From Davidsoniella eucalypti (taxonomy: Eukaryota; Ascomycota; Sordariomycetes; Microascales; Ceratocystidaceae): a stretch of 64,000 nt of DNA. The position numbers were made by a program, and so were the translations under genes. The notes under the pieces are model-generated. The model worked only from the letters and a program-made list of their open reading frames with translations. It was not told where the DNA came from and searched no databases. This document shows, piece after piece, positions 22,341-35,000 of the stretch. The number at the start of each line of letters is the position of its first letter. The first letter of the stretch is position 1. The stretch is from the NCBI GenBank assembly GCA_004009845.1, contig RMBW01000080.1, positions 62,001 to 126,000 of the forward strand, in the 5' to 3' direction.

Positions 22341-24145
22341 TTACCGGCCAGGCCATGAAGAAACCGATTGCTGTACTTCATCCAGGAATGTTTCCGCATT
22401 GTGAATCGTAGTACCTCCGAGCACAACTCTAACTCCAGGCGAGCTAGCATTGATTGACGCAATAGTCTTAGCCTCCTCATATGTAGCACCGCCAATAATG
22501 AATACTATGATGTCCTGTGGCTTGTCGCGTGTAGAACCGTCCAGGAAGGGATACTGTTGTTCACGCAAACGACCTTTGATCAAGTTTTGAAGTGTGGCCT
22601 CAAGGGTTGGGTTATGCTGAGTATACACATTCTCAACGCCTTTCAACCCGCGTAGACCTCTAGAACCAAGGATTCCACCGCCCTCGAATAGGTCTGTAAT
22701 TCCAGCCTGGGCTTGCGGTTGGCTTAATGAGCTGTAATACTTGAGAACGCTCTCAACCAGGGCTGCTCTCATTGGTGATACACCACCCGCAGCCACAAGA
22801 AGATCAACCAGCATTGGCACCGCAGAACTAGGCAACTTGGAATAGCGCAGGGCATAAAGCGCCACTAGTGCGACCTTGGCTTCGCTTGTTACTTGCGGGT
22901 TTGGAATTAGGTTTTGTATGCTCTATGTGCAACATGATTGTTAGTCAAGGTTCATGAAGTCTAATATATATACTTTTTTCCATGGAGATAGATAATACGT
23001 ACCCGCAGATCTGAGTTGTGATTGTCGTTGCAGACAAGACTTTGCTCCAACTCACTGACTTCCAAGAGATTTTCAGCTCCTACACGTCGGCTGAGCTCTG
23101 ATACCAGTGTGACGTGCTTGCTAACGTTTCCAGCAAGTTTTCGAAACTCTGGGTACTCCTCGATAAATCGCTTCATGTCCTCGATAGAATCGAGATCTGC
23201 GCTATTCTTAGTCTTGGACTGGTACTGTTCAACATAGTCTTTGATGTTGCTGCCAAGGTCGCCAAAGTTGAGGTACATGTTCTTCTTGAAAAAGGGATCC
23301 TGGTCCTGAGACAGAACAACCTCTTTGAGCTCAGGTCTGATTTCCGGGACATCACTAAGGTCAACACGGCCGTTCATAATGCCCATAAGATGGTGAACCA
23401 TAGCCTGGTATGTCCATTGAGTAAGAAGGGGAGTAAAAGGATCCTCTCGACGGTCGAGTATTAGCAGGATAGGAGGAGTATCAACTTGGCGAAAGTCGAA
23501 TAGCTGTTCTTCCTGTGTCATTTTGTATCGGACTTCACTAGCTAGTTTCTTAGCCAGGCCGCTAGTTTTGGTGTACCTTATGAGTGGCTTCTTTTTCAAT
23601 GCCAATAAGACCGCTATAAGGCCTTCTGAACATCTCTGAAGAGTGTCTGGGTTCCAATGCTCTGGACTTCCGCCCCATATCCTATGTTTAGGAAGGGCGA
23701 TATCGAAGGAGAACAAATCTGGGTTAATGACGACAAAGTCGGCAAACTGTTCTTGGACCTGCTTCACGGTCTCATGGTCGTCGGCTTCGGCAAGTCTCTC
23801 TAGTGAAGACTTCTTGACGACATTAGTGAAGAATAGAAAGTATTCTCCATACTTGGGATCTCTGAGCTCATCGATTACCATCTGGATAGATTCTGGTGAT
23901 GGACGAATGAAACAGAGGCATCTAAGGTGGCGCATCTTTTCTCTGTTGGGATTGTCCAGGCGGTCGATAAGGTAAATGTCATGAGAGAGAAGAGAAGATT
24001 GCGTTGTAGCGGTAGAAGCAATGGAAACGGTATCGCTATCCAATAGGAGAATCTTCATCTTTGAAGAGGCGGAGGCGCCGCCAGACTTCTCCCCGGCTGA
24101 CACAATAGTGGCTAGATAGCCTGCCATGGCCTGCCAGACGTCCAT
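22341..24145 (-). CDS. VPS45: Sec1/Munc18 protein Vps45
   Basis: Two exons (23003-24145, 22341-22922) give 574 residues, nearly the yeast length (577). This peripheral protein binds the syntaxin Tlg2 and controls SNARE assembly for vesicle fusion at the trans-Golgi and endosomes. The N-terminus MDVWQAMAGYLATIV, KMKILLLDSDTVSIAS, the stretch LLSHDIYLIDRLDN, and LILDRREDPFTPLLTQWTYQ followed by AMVHHLMGI are typical of Vps45. The C-terminal domain has VIVFIIGG-like sequence (DIIVFIIGGATYEEA) and VRVVLGGTTIHNAETFLDE. The single intron ends at an AG directly before the codon that continues SIQNLIPNPQ. MMM1 is divergent, 717 bp away. Confidence 0.96.
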
Positions 24146-24862
24146 TATGGGCGACTGCAGTGATTTGTTCGGTCAAGTGGGTAGATTGTAGTCAAAAGAA
24201 TTCGGTGTCTCAATGTAGACAGAGATAATGGATGGAACGAGGCGAAATTGCGCTAACAAGGAGCCGAATATGATATAACCTGGAAGAGCTCACTTAGCTT
24301 TACAATAGAAGCGATTTTCAGTAAACAACAAGGCTAAGTGGGAGGCAATAACGGCCTAGAAGAAATATAAAAACAGAATAGGTGCTATCAATCATAAATT
24401 GGGTAATTGGCACAATGTTTTTGCTCAACGAAAGACGCACCAATAAGCAGACGTGATAAAGCTTAAGTTCATTGATGTTAAGCTTGGAGCTACGGCACGA
24501 GGGGCTGACGTAAGAAATTCGGCCCAGCGTGGCTATTTACTTAGTGGGTTATATGCATATACCGAAGCGCCTGGTATCCACTTTACACCATCATCTTCAA
24601 AAGACCATTCATTTTGCTTGCTGTGAGGACAACGACGCACACCTTGTTATTCCAAAGTCAGTTATCACCGCCTATTTCTAGGCCTTTATCCTACTTTCTT
24701 TTCTAAGAGACCATACGATACTATGCGGAACATCTAAAATGGCCAAACTCTGCTCTGTTTGATACACATGTGCTGATAGCTTCCGTCTCTTATTCTATTA
24801 CTTCTAACTAAACATATCAACGTTCTTGACCGCAGGCACCAGGCCTCTATCTTTGGCCTGAT
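24146..24862. other. Divergent promoter region VPS45 / MMM1
   Basis: This 717 bp AT-rich region separates the starts of VPS45 and MMM1. No coding sequence or clear motif was seen. Confidence 0.4.
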
Positions 24863-26259
24863 ATGGGGCATCCATCTGTTGAGACCACCCATTCTGCGAT
24901 CATGGCGTTATCGTTTGATGAATCTACAGTTTTGCGACAAGAACCTACGTAAGCCAACTTTCCATCAACCAGTTCTCTCTCTATATGTCGGTCAGCAGCA
25001 CGAGATTAAGCTAATATGAAGCTTACACTGTCACATGCAGCCTTTCTTTTACGCAGGGACTCATAATTGGGCAATTATCCGTGGTTCTTATACTTGCAGC
25101 TTTCATTAGATTCTTTATTTTTGGAGATGCGCCAACTCCCGAAGAAACCGCATCTCAAAGAGCCTCCGAACGCCGATCGCGGACTCTTGCGCACAAGAAG
25201 TCACTGTTGAGTGTACGGACTGCCAAAGAGAGAGGCCATCCCACGCTTAATCGCAAAAAGTCCAGTGTTCTTCGTGGGCCTACGACATTAACTATAGGAT
25301 CCATCTTGAGCAAAACGTACTACAAGGCTGATAACCACCAGCCAGAAAGTCTAGATTGGTTCAATGTCCTTGTGGCCCAGATGATTGCGCAGCTGAGAAG
25401 CGATGCGCAACACGACAATGCCATCTTAGACTCGCTTACCAAGGCACTAAACGGCACTTCTCGGCCGGATTTCTTAGATGAGATTCGCGTAACTGAGCTG
25501 AGTCTGGGGGAGGACTTTCCTATCTTCAGCAATTGTCGCATTATTCCCGTTGATGAGGATGGGCTGGTCATGGCCAATACCAAGTCATTAGATGCCAGTG
25601 TGGCATCTCGCGATGGGCCACGTCTTCAGGCCCGCTTGGATATCGATCTTAGTGATATGCTTACCTTGGCGCTGGAGACCAAGATTCTAATCAACTATCC
25701 CAAAAAGCTATCAGCCGTACTTCCTGTGGCCTTGGCCGTCTCGGTCACAAGATTTAGTGGTACACTCTCCATCTCATTCATCCCAAGCAACCGGGCCCAA
25801 CAAACTCCTACCATGATGGCATTCAACTTCTTAGATGACTACCGCCTAGATCTCTCTATCCGTAGTCTGCTAGGTAGTCGTTCTCGCTTGCAAGATGTCC
25901 CCAAGATTGCGCAGCTTATCGAGTCACGACTACACAAGTGGTTCGATGAACGTTGTGTCGAACCTCAATTTCAGGAGATTCCATTACCAAGTATGTGGCC
26001 ACGCAAAAAGAATACCAGAGGCCCCGAGGATAGTTACACTGAAAGCTCCAACACGAGTTCTAATGCTAGTGGTAACGGCAGCAGTGGCGTCTGTAGTGGC
26101 GTCAATATCAACGCCACGGTACGATCCAGAAGTAGAGATATTACGAAGAATCTACAGGAAGTAGGAAAAAAGGAAGTTGATACTGAGCAGGATGCAAGAG
26201 GCTCGGATATTGGTCAAAATGACACACTTCGCATGCGACGGAGACGAGGTGATGAGTAA
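24863..26259 (+). CDS. MMM1: ERMES subunit Mmm1 (ER anchor)
   Basis: Two exons (24863-24948, 25041-26259) give 434 residues; yeast Mmm1 has 426. It is the ER-resident subunit of the ER-mitochondria encounter structure and moves phospholipids between the two organelles. A short lumenal tail is followed by the single membrane span, starting FTQGLIIGQLSVVLILAAF and ending IRFFIFGD. The SMP lipid-transfer domain runs from about residue 115 to 340, with SLDWFNVLVAQMIAQLR, LGEDFPIFSNCRI, LTLALETKILINYP and LLGSRSRLQDVPKIAQLIE. A Ser/Asn/Gly-rich, then basic, C-terminal tail follows. Exon 1 was added because the membrane span would otherwise be cut and start without ATG. The gene converges on RCE1 with 147 bp between stops. 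Confidence 0.95.
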
Positions 26260-26406
26260 CGGTACATATGTAGATCAAAGGAGTATATTTGTTACATGTT
26301 GTTATATTGCTTTCTTGCGCATATTTAACGCGTCTCTAGAACCGTCTCTATGTGCTGGTTTATATCTAGACCCGTGTCATCTTACATGTACTACCAGCTA
26401 AATCCA

Positions 26407-27475
26407 TCAATATATCCCATTGGGGCTGTATGAGAGTGACCAGAGGTTAGAGTGCCACGCCCAAGCTCCGGTCACCAAGATGATGTAGTAAATCGCAGTC
26501 CAAGCTCTGACGGACCATGATGTCGAAGGCGTGTCCCACGGCAGCCAGTAAGGCGCAACAGTTCCCCAGAGACGAGGCAGTCCTAGCGAATTGCACTGTG
26601 TATGCAATAGTGTTACAGCCAGAAAACTACGGCTTCTCAGGAACATGAAAGTTGCCAGAGCTCCAAAGACAGAAGTGAATGCAAATTGCACGGCAGAGCG
26701 CAGCAGCGCCATGACTAGAGAGGTTCGCGGGTTGCTGATACGAAATTCATAGAAGTGGTGGACGTGAGCCAGGCCAAAGATGACAGGTGTGACGAATATA
26801 ATTTTAGCAGGCGATAGTCCGGCCAGAACGAATAGTGGTACAGCAGCTGATCTAAACAGAGCTTCCTCAGTTGCAGGGCCCTTTAAAGTGCATATTGTTA
26901 GAGGCGTTCTAAATATCCACAGGCTTTGGGCGGGCGCTAATAATAGCGCAATGGATACAGATATAACCACCGATAAGCCGGGTTTTTAATGCACACTTAC
27001 AATTACAAGATTTCGCCAGTTGCTCAGGCTAGACCAGACAGAGCGCTGAGCAGAGCGGCTAGCCAATACTTTCCAGCGGCCATCAAGGACCAGAGTCTCG
27101 AAAATAGGGCCGGCAAACAGCATCGAGTTGAGCAGTAACACCTGGGCGGTTTCTCTCAGCCCAGTTGGCCAGTAGCCCATCATGGCGAGGCCATCCTTGC
27201 CGGCCCGTTCGATTATCAGATAGCTAGACACAGTACACGCTACGGTAGATATTGAAACGGCCACCATCCGACTCTTCATGACGCTGGGATGGTCTCTATT
27301 CAGAAGCCGAGATGGCCGTGTCTTCTTCGTCGCATAGAGGGGCGCTACGTAGGCGACCGTATAAGCAACCTTTCGAAGTGTTAGCTACAGAACCCTATGC
27401 TATGACAGATACAGGCGGTTGTTTGGGCAGTTGAAACTTGGGTAGTTGTCTATGGGCCCCTGTAAATAGCGCCAT
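26407..27475 (-). CDS. RCE1: CAAX prenyl protease 2 (Rce1)
   Basis: Three exons (27413-27475, 27001-27369, 26407-26880) give 301 residues. This ER-membrane protease removes the AAX tripeptide from farnesylated or geranylgeranylated proteins such as Ras and a-factor. The active-site motif of the ABI/CPBP family is intact at GPATEEALFRS (Glu149, Glu150, Arg154), followed by FGLAHVHHFYE (His183) and LLHTQCNSLGLP. Several hydrophobic segments flank these. The domain is interrupted just before GPATEE by an intron ending CTAAC-N13-AG. The first intron would be only 43 nt (27370-27412), and the first 21 residues are less certain than the rest; the N-terminus could come from another upstream exon. 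Confidence 0.88.
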
Positions 27476-30400
27476 AGTGGCTCGAGGGATGTGTGGGTGT
27501 GGCTGGTGTTGCAGCGTTCGTCCGAGACGATCAAGACAATGAATGTGGCAGACAAAGACCACAAGCAAGCAAGGTGTTGGAGAGTGAAGACACAGTCTTG
27601 CCTTGAAACTGCAGTAAATCCATGTCTACGGAATTACTTGGAAAATAGCAAAGAAGCGGCATATCAACGACCGAGCAGGAAGCAACTTACCAAGAGGAGA
27701 GACGCAGCTGCCGGCGTCAAGGAAGGAAAGCTGACCGGTGCCATGGCTGAAGCTGATGATAAGGCCAGTGGTTTCCTCAGTGTTGTTGTTGTTTTTGTTG
27801 TTGTTTATGTCGACTTCAAATATAAACATATGCCAACGGCATAAATAAACAGTGGCGTATTTAGAGTGATGACAGGCAATTGACGATATTAGAAGTAGTG
27901 AGCATCAATGCAGGGTCTTCTTTTTTTATTTTCCTTCTTTCTAGTGATGGATCAAAGACACAAATAAATGACCATCAGGAACAGCTCAACCAGGGGATCA
28001 AGAGGCTTTGGCGCCAGTCGAAATTACTGGCTGCAGGTTCTGCTGCAACTTGCTGCACGAAGATGGAGTCTGACTCGGGCGGTGCTTGCATATACATACA
28101 GAATATATGGCTTCTAAGGTGGAATCAATCAAGAATCAAGAGGTGAAATGAGACTTGGCCCCGGTCTGTGTGGAAAAGGAGCAACACAGGGACGATCTTG
28201 TAGCTTGATATACAGCTAACTAAAGAGAACAGAGTGTATCAGAACACGATAACATGCAGGCGATGTCTGGGGACTGCGATGATGCCAATTTATAAGATGC
28301 AAGAAGCCAGGCCTGGATAAAGCAGTGTGTGGACTACTAGATCATAGGGAGAAAAAGCCATTGTTCTTGGAATGGGCTGGTGAGAACCCTTAATATTGTT
28401 CTCGAGATGCTAGCAAAGATAAGCTAAAAACAAGTATTTTTATTTTTATTATTTTTAATATTGTCATCTTTTGAGCACATAGGGTTAGACATACAGGGTT
28501 AACGCACAGTCCTCGAACAACCTGCCATTAGAATTGTTCTTTTTTTTCTCCTTCTTATCATTTTCATTGGGTCGCCCCAACACCGTTGAAAGGCCGGGGA
28601 ACCCATATCTCAAAGACCCCCAGATCCCGTTCGCAAAAACTGGACGTGTTGAAGGAGAACATCGGCTTTTGCGAAAGATCGTGTCGTCTCCCTCTGGCCA
28701 GGAACCCAAGTCAAGCAGCGCCCTTAGCTAGCGTGCCAAACCCAAGATCTTCCACCCAGATATCCAAGCTTAGAAGAATAGCAGTAGACGGTGTCAGTAT
28801 ATGTACATACAATACATACTGACAAAACTATATGTGGTCATCCTATAGCTGGCTGGGTTGATGATGTAAGTTTGTTTTGTGTGCAGTGCGAGGCCGCATA
28901 AATGGCAATAACCGAGACATATGAGGGCTAATATGGGATCCGATGTTTTCTTCGCAAAAATTAATAAACAAGATTTCTCTTCTTTAGAATCTATAGAAGC
29001 ATAATGTTATCTTATTGGTGCCATTTCGGCCCCCTTTTGTGCTTATAGAACATATTTTAAGCAATTGAGTCTTATCAGCAGTCTTTCTTAGCCAAATGCT
29101 GAAACGAAACCTGCAGTTCTCCTGCAGAAATGAACTCACAAACACACCCTTGAGAACGACACTGTGGTATATTCTCGATGACCAAGTAGCCATTCACATT
29201 GACTAAACTGCTGAAAACCGCCGAACAGAACGCAGAGGAAGGCCGCCACTAGGCACAGCTCACACGCATAGGCAAGGGAGCTTCTCTTCCAGTAGCCGTA
29301 TTGGGCGCTGAAAGACAAGAAGGCAACAGAACAAGAGAAACTTGAACATGGCTTAGCCATCTGCACAGATCCACAGCATTCAAATGGTATGGTACAGAAG
29401 TGGATGGGACGGACAATACTGCGTCCTTGTAGCCTGCAGCAAGACCAGACGGCTTTCCCAAGGATAAAATCCTCTCCATTACCACACCGCAACTATATTC
29501 CCTGCAACAGAACGGGGACTCCCCCATGTCCAATGTGAGCTGCTCTTGTATTTCTCTGTACCTTTTGAGCTCTTTTGGGCTTCCTTGAGCCAAACCGTGC
29601 CTGATTCCTATCCAGCCACCCTACAGAAAGCTAGATACATCGTAGTGCAACACTCACCATATTGGTGCGAGGGAAAGAGGTGCATGATGGGAAGAAGCAG
29701 GGAGTTGCAAACGATTAGAGGGAAGGGAATGAAATGGAGTTGAAAAGAGAGTCATCAAAGACATGTATCTGTAAGTGACATACATATGTACACATATCAA
29801 ATCTCGTTCATGCAAAGATGCTAGGCTGTTCGTCTGCTTTAGCAGGTTTCCAGAAAAAAAAAAAAAACTCTAGACTCTGGGCACGAAGTAGACCGAGGGT
29901 AAATCAGAGCGCGGTTCACTCGACAGACACGTCTCTGCTACTAAATTTCTTCAAAGGCCCCTTCCTTTCTGACATATAGCTGTAGTATGTAATCCCACAT
30001 AGTTGAGTATCTACATCTTATACTCTCCTATCTACATGTCAACCACCCCTAGCAAAAATAATGGCTGGGGTATCAGGCGAGTGAGGAATAACAGACAAGG
30101 AAGAACAGATAGAAAGAAAAAAAAGAAAAATAAGCACTGGCAGAATTCTGGCGGCCACTCTTAAGGCATGGTATAGTAGTAGCGCCAGTCTCTGAAGTCT
30201 GTGAGTTTGTGTCTGTGTACGTGCGTGTGTGATTATGATATATGGACAATGGCGCAAAGGCACCGCGTATATATGTAGTAAGGAAGATAGAGTAGGAGAA
30301 TAACGAGAAAAATCAAGAAAAAAAGGCTGGACATCCGTGATCAAGGTATCGATTAGGCTGGGATCGTGGGGAAGGCACTGACACCTAGAAAGTGGCTTTT

Positions 30401-32077
30401 TTCTTTTTTTCTTTCTTCTTCTTCTTAGGCCTTTTTCTTTTCTGCCGGTCTTTTTGGCTTGTCTAAGATCTCTTTTTCTATGCTGCGACGTCCACCGCTC
30501 ATAGGCCCGGAGCTTTCCTCTTGAACTTTTGTTTCTTTCCTCTTTGCTACCTTTCCTAGAGGCTCCCTCACGACCTACTACGAAGCATCACAGCAGCCAG
30601 TCCTTTCCTTTTCTCGTTCTTTTCTTGATTTTTTCACTTGCGAGCGCTTCTTTTTTGTGCGTTGCTTGTTGCTTCTCTGCATAGTTTGGTGAGAAACAGT
30701 TGATTCTGGTCTTTGTGTGGCACTTGACTTTGCTGCACTATCTTCAGAAACCTGTTCCATCAACGTCCATTCTCTTGAGTCTATCATTGCTTGTGTTTGT
30801 TGTTTTTACCGTTGTTTTTCGACTGCATCCGACTCACGTCTATCTCTACGACAATCTCGACTGCTTAATCTTGTGCTTTGCGTCGTTTCTTCTGCTTCCG
30901 ATTATATATAATATTCTCCAGTATTATATAAGACGACAACCACCTTAATCATCACGATGTTGAGGAAAGACTAGACGAATTTAATAAGACAAAGACCGAC
31001 ACGACATTTTTTATTGCGACGACCTATTGCTTTTTTGCCCATAAGCTTCTAATTACGCCTTTTTTATTTTTTTACGTCTTCTGTTCAAAATTATATTTCA
31101 TTTTTCACGAATTTTACGTTGATCTTCAGGTTTGCCGCCAGTGTTTGACAAAAAAATTGTTTCTTTGTGGCCTGTCAAACAAAGCAGTTGCCGCCGCTGA
31201 AGCATTTTGTCTTACACCACGACTGGTAACCTCACCGAACACAGGCAACTGCCCTTTTGAGAGCATCCACACCACCAAATCCTGATACTTTGGATGAAGT
31301 TGGTTCAACGACATCAACGACAGCTGTTCTATTTTCTTTTACCGCGGACTTTCAGTGACGAAGATTATTATTGTTTCTTTTTTTTTTCTTTCTACTTTTT
31401 CTTTCTTTATGACTCTCTTTTATCTTTCACTTCTTGCTACGAACATTTTACCAACGGCGTTTTTTTCACGAAACATAAACATATATAAAACTCTGTTCTT
31501 TTTTTACGACCAAAAAACCCGCCGATCCTTGATTTGACTTAGACAGCCGCCTTTATTAGTATATACGTGCCCCTGTGCTCTGTATATAGCTTCTGTCTGT
31601 ACTACTGCAACTGCTACTGTAGGCTCTTCAGCAACCTCATCTGCGGCCGTCAAAGCACTTGGCTTTTCCTGCCGTCTTGTGTACTGTGATCGAGATATCG
31701 TAGCCAAAGGCCTTTGTAATAGTAGCGCTTGCTAAAAATCTCCGCGTTTGAGTGTCTGCGGCCGTCTGTCGTGGTCTATCAAGACGATCCAAAAAAAAAA
31801 AAAGTTTTAAGATTTCCATCGAGTTTACGATTCATTACTATATTTATCTGCTACCCTCTGCCCTCTCAGTCTTCATGATCTGTGCGGGTCTGGGAGCTCT
31901 CACGATCTTTTATCTGAGATTAGCATCTCCACTTCAGTCTAATACCAAAAGGCTTCATCTAAGCTAGTCTCATATTAGCGTAGTCGAGATCCCTGCGCGG
32001 TGCTACAACTCCCAGCAACAAACGAAGCCTATTGTTTGTTTTTCTAAGGGCCGTGTTATTTTTTTTCTTCTACTAAA
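27476..32077. other. 4.6 kb gene-poor region ending in a long pyrimidine-rich leader
   Basis: No gene could be supported here on either strand. Short frames at 27491-27844 (plus) and 29136-29593 (minus, two overlapping frames) have no recognisable motif. From about 30380 to 32077 the plus strand is strongly T/C-rich with many T-runs (for example 31372-31410 and 31499-31505), which suggests a long transcribed leader or core promoter for the serine-rich gene at 32078. Many short upstream ATGs occur in it. A region this long beside otherwise compact genes may hold a non-coding RNA, but I see no direct evidence. Confidence 0.45.
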
Positions 32078-35000
32078 ATGGGTTCTTCCTCTTACCCACC
32101 ACGGACGCCTTCTCGCGCCCAGTCTGAGACGTCTCGCCGTGACATCTCGTCGTCCGGATCATCATCGTCGCAATTTAACCGCGGCATTCGACTGGTGCCG
32201 TATTCTCCGCCACGACCTGTCGACAACGATAGCAGCCACATTAGCAGCCACCGCTCGTCAATTGGCTCACAGTACAACACCTACAACGCCAGCCAATACA
32301 ACGCCAATGTGGTAGTGGAGGGTGAGACACAATTGTCGATTGGCGATCACACGGGCATTGATATCGATTTTGACGACGAGCTGGAACTTGACAGAGACCA
32401 CGAAGCAGAAGAAGACGACCACGACTTTCGCTATCTGGGGGTGCCTGATCGACGCCAGCATCACCATAGCCATCAGCACCGGAACCCTCTCCACCATCAG
32501 CTCCGACACGACGGAGAGGATCTCGAGCTCTCATTCGCCTTCTCAGACGACGATGATATGGAAATGTCTGAGCCATCGTCTTTTCGTCCCATCAGCTCTA
32601 GTCAGCAAACCTCCATGATGCTTGGCGACGAAACCGCTGTGTCCGAACTTAGCAACATCCATCTACGACACCCGCTACACCCTGAGGCTTCTTCCAAGCA
32701 TAGTTCCAAGACTCCCTCGCCCAGTTCATCGCCAATTACAGAGTTGGTTTCAGGCTCATCCACCCCCCGGCCAGCGCATGGCATCGCTACAAGACCCCAG
32801 TCGCCCAGCACTAACAGCTCGCTATACAATATCCTGCAGTACTCTGTTAGCGACCATACTGGTGCGACTGGCGATCCTCCTAGCTCATCTTCCTCAGCAG
32901 TATCCTTTAGTTCTATGAATAAGCACAGCGAAGATGGAAACAGCCAGGCCAGCCCGCCGCCTACACTGACTCGCCCACGCCAAAACAGCTACGGCGATGC
33001 CTTGCGCCCCAGTACTGGCAACAAACGCCGCAATCTCTTAACTGTGTCGTCTGATGGCAAGACCTTTCATCTGCTGCCGTTGAACAAGGTCTCTGCTTCA
33101 CCTTCTGCTGCTTCTTCTGCTGCTTCCACATCGGCATCTCCCTTGCCTCCCTCAAACGCTCCCTCGAAAGCGCCTTCGAAGCCGCAATACGCTCGTTACA
33201 ACACTCTTCGCCCCGTTAATTCGTCGTCTTCTCCCCGTCCCCTGCCCTCAGCGCCGACCTCGACCTCAGCAGCCGCCACTTCTACTGTTGCTGCGATTCC
33301 CATAACGACGCCTTCGATCCGGACTACCTCGACGTCCGCCAACTCCGTCCTGTCAGCGTCGTTTGATTCGACCGTGTCCAGCACGATTCGCCCAGTCTTC
33401 GACACCTCGTGCCTGAGCTCGAGCGCCTTTTCTTCGACGACCGCCACCTCGAGATCGACTACTTCTTTCCGTCGATACTCCAACGACACCTACGCCGAAT
33501 CTCGCTCCTGCTTGACCACGCCCACCGAGTCGCTCCTGCTGTCGCCGCGCCAGGCCGAGATATACTACGGCAAGCAGAAGGAACCCGAACCCAGCCTTAG
33601 CACTGCTGACGCCGACGCCGACGCTGCTGTTGCCTCGCCTCTGACTGCGGATTCTAGCTGCAGTCGCATGGTCGGTGGATTGCGCCAGGTGCCCCATAAC
33701 ACTAAACAGCTGCAGACCATCACCGTCGCTCACTTTTCCCTCGAGCCTCAAGTCCGGCCGCACCTTGTCACAGAGCTTGACAAGTCTTGCCCTGTCTTTC
33801 CCAGCGCCAGCGATAAGAACACCATCTCCGAGGACGACGCCGAGTCTCCATCGCAGCCCTTCCCGACGCTCAAGTCCTTCACGTCGCAGGAGTTTTCCAC
33901 TCTGCGAGACCTCAAGTCGCACGACGACGACCTTTTGCCGCAATCTCCAGTGCAGGCGCAACAGCCGTCCGCCGTGTACCCTGACCTGCACGAGAAGTCT
34001 TCCTTCCAGTCGCAAACGACGCTTTCGGAAACCAGCAACTACAAGATCTACGGTCGTTCCAGCTCACCGCCCATCCCGCAAGACGAGGACGAGGACGACG
34101 CGCTAAGCTTTGCGCCCTCTCTCGATTCCCGGACCAACGTCCAGATCCTGGGCGAGTCTTCACCCGCTGCTTCTGTTGCTGCCTCGCAGGCCGATGAGGC
34201 CGACTTGACAATCACCTACAGCGACGACGACGAGAACTTTGTCGTACACAATCTCTCGGAATACCCTACATCTTCGCCTATCCACTCCTCCCCGCCCCAA
34301 TCTCCAGCCCAATCTCCGGCTCGCCTACAGCCCGAGTTCTCGCAGGAAAGCCTGCGTGTCGCCCCGCTTCGTCCTGCCCTCAAGATCACACCGGCGTCTC
34401 GTCCCTTGTCTGCCTGCTCTGAAACCAACGACGAGGCCTACGACTCTTACACGAGCCGTCTGCACCCCGACAGCCTGCACCACGCTGCTTCGGCCGACTC
34501 CTTGAATAGCGCCTACAGCTTCGAGACTGTCCAGTCGCTTCTGGCTACTCCGGCTGCTCTATATATCCAGCGCGCATCTATCCTCGATCTATCTACCGGC
34601 GGCCACAACTCTGCCGCTACTTCTACCCAGTCTCTGCTTCACGGCGCCGCCACCATGCCACAGTCCTATACCGAGACCTGGGCCGGCTACTCCATGTCCA
34701 GTGAGGCTGGTCCATCCAACGATACAACCTCGCCTGGCATCCAGGCGCATCCTCACAAATGGAGCGACCAGCTCTCGACTGTCATGTCTGAAACAGAGCC
34801 CTCCACCACGGCGCCCCATTCGCCTGCATCAATGTGCAACTCGATGGCGTCCTTTGCCAACTCCCACGGCCGCCCGAGTGGCTACGCCAGCAGTGCCCAC
34901 TCACGTCGCATGCCCAGCATCTCGTCATCAGTGGCGGTCAATCTAGAAAGTGGCGCTGCGAGCAGTAGCGCATGGTCGCACAGCAGAAGCAACAGCAACT

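Noticed and set aside
27491..27844. 117-codon plus-strand frame upstream of RCE1
   Set aside because: Low-information translation ending in a Val-rich run from a GTT repeat; likely leader or spacer.
29136..29593. Two overlapping minus-strand frames of 114-118 codons
   Set aside because: Neither shows motifs or plausible codon use, and they contradict each other in frame.
33353..34015. 220-codon minus-strand frame and several other antisense frames within 32-35.5 kb
   Set aside because: All are shadows of the serine-rich gene, whose GC-rich third positions leave long antisense frames open.
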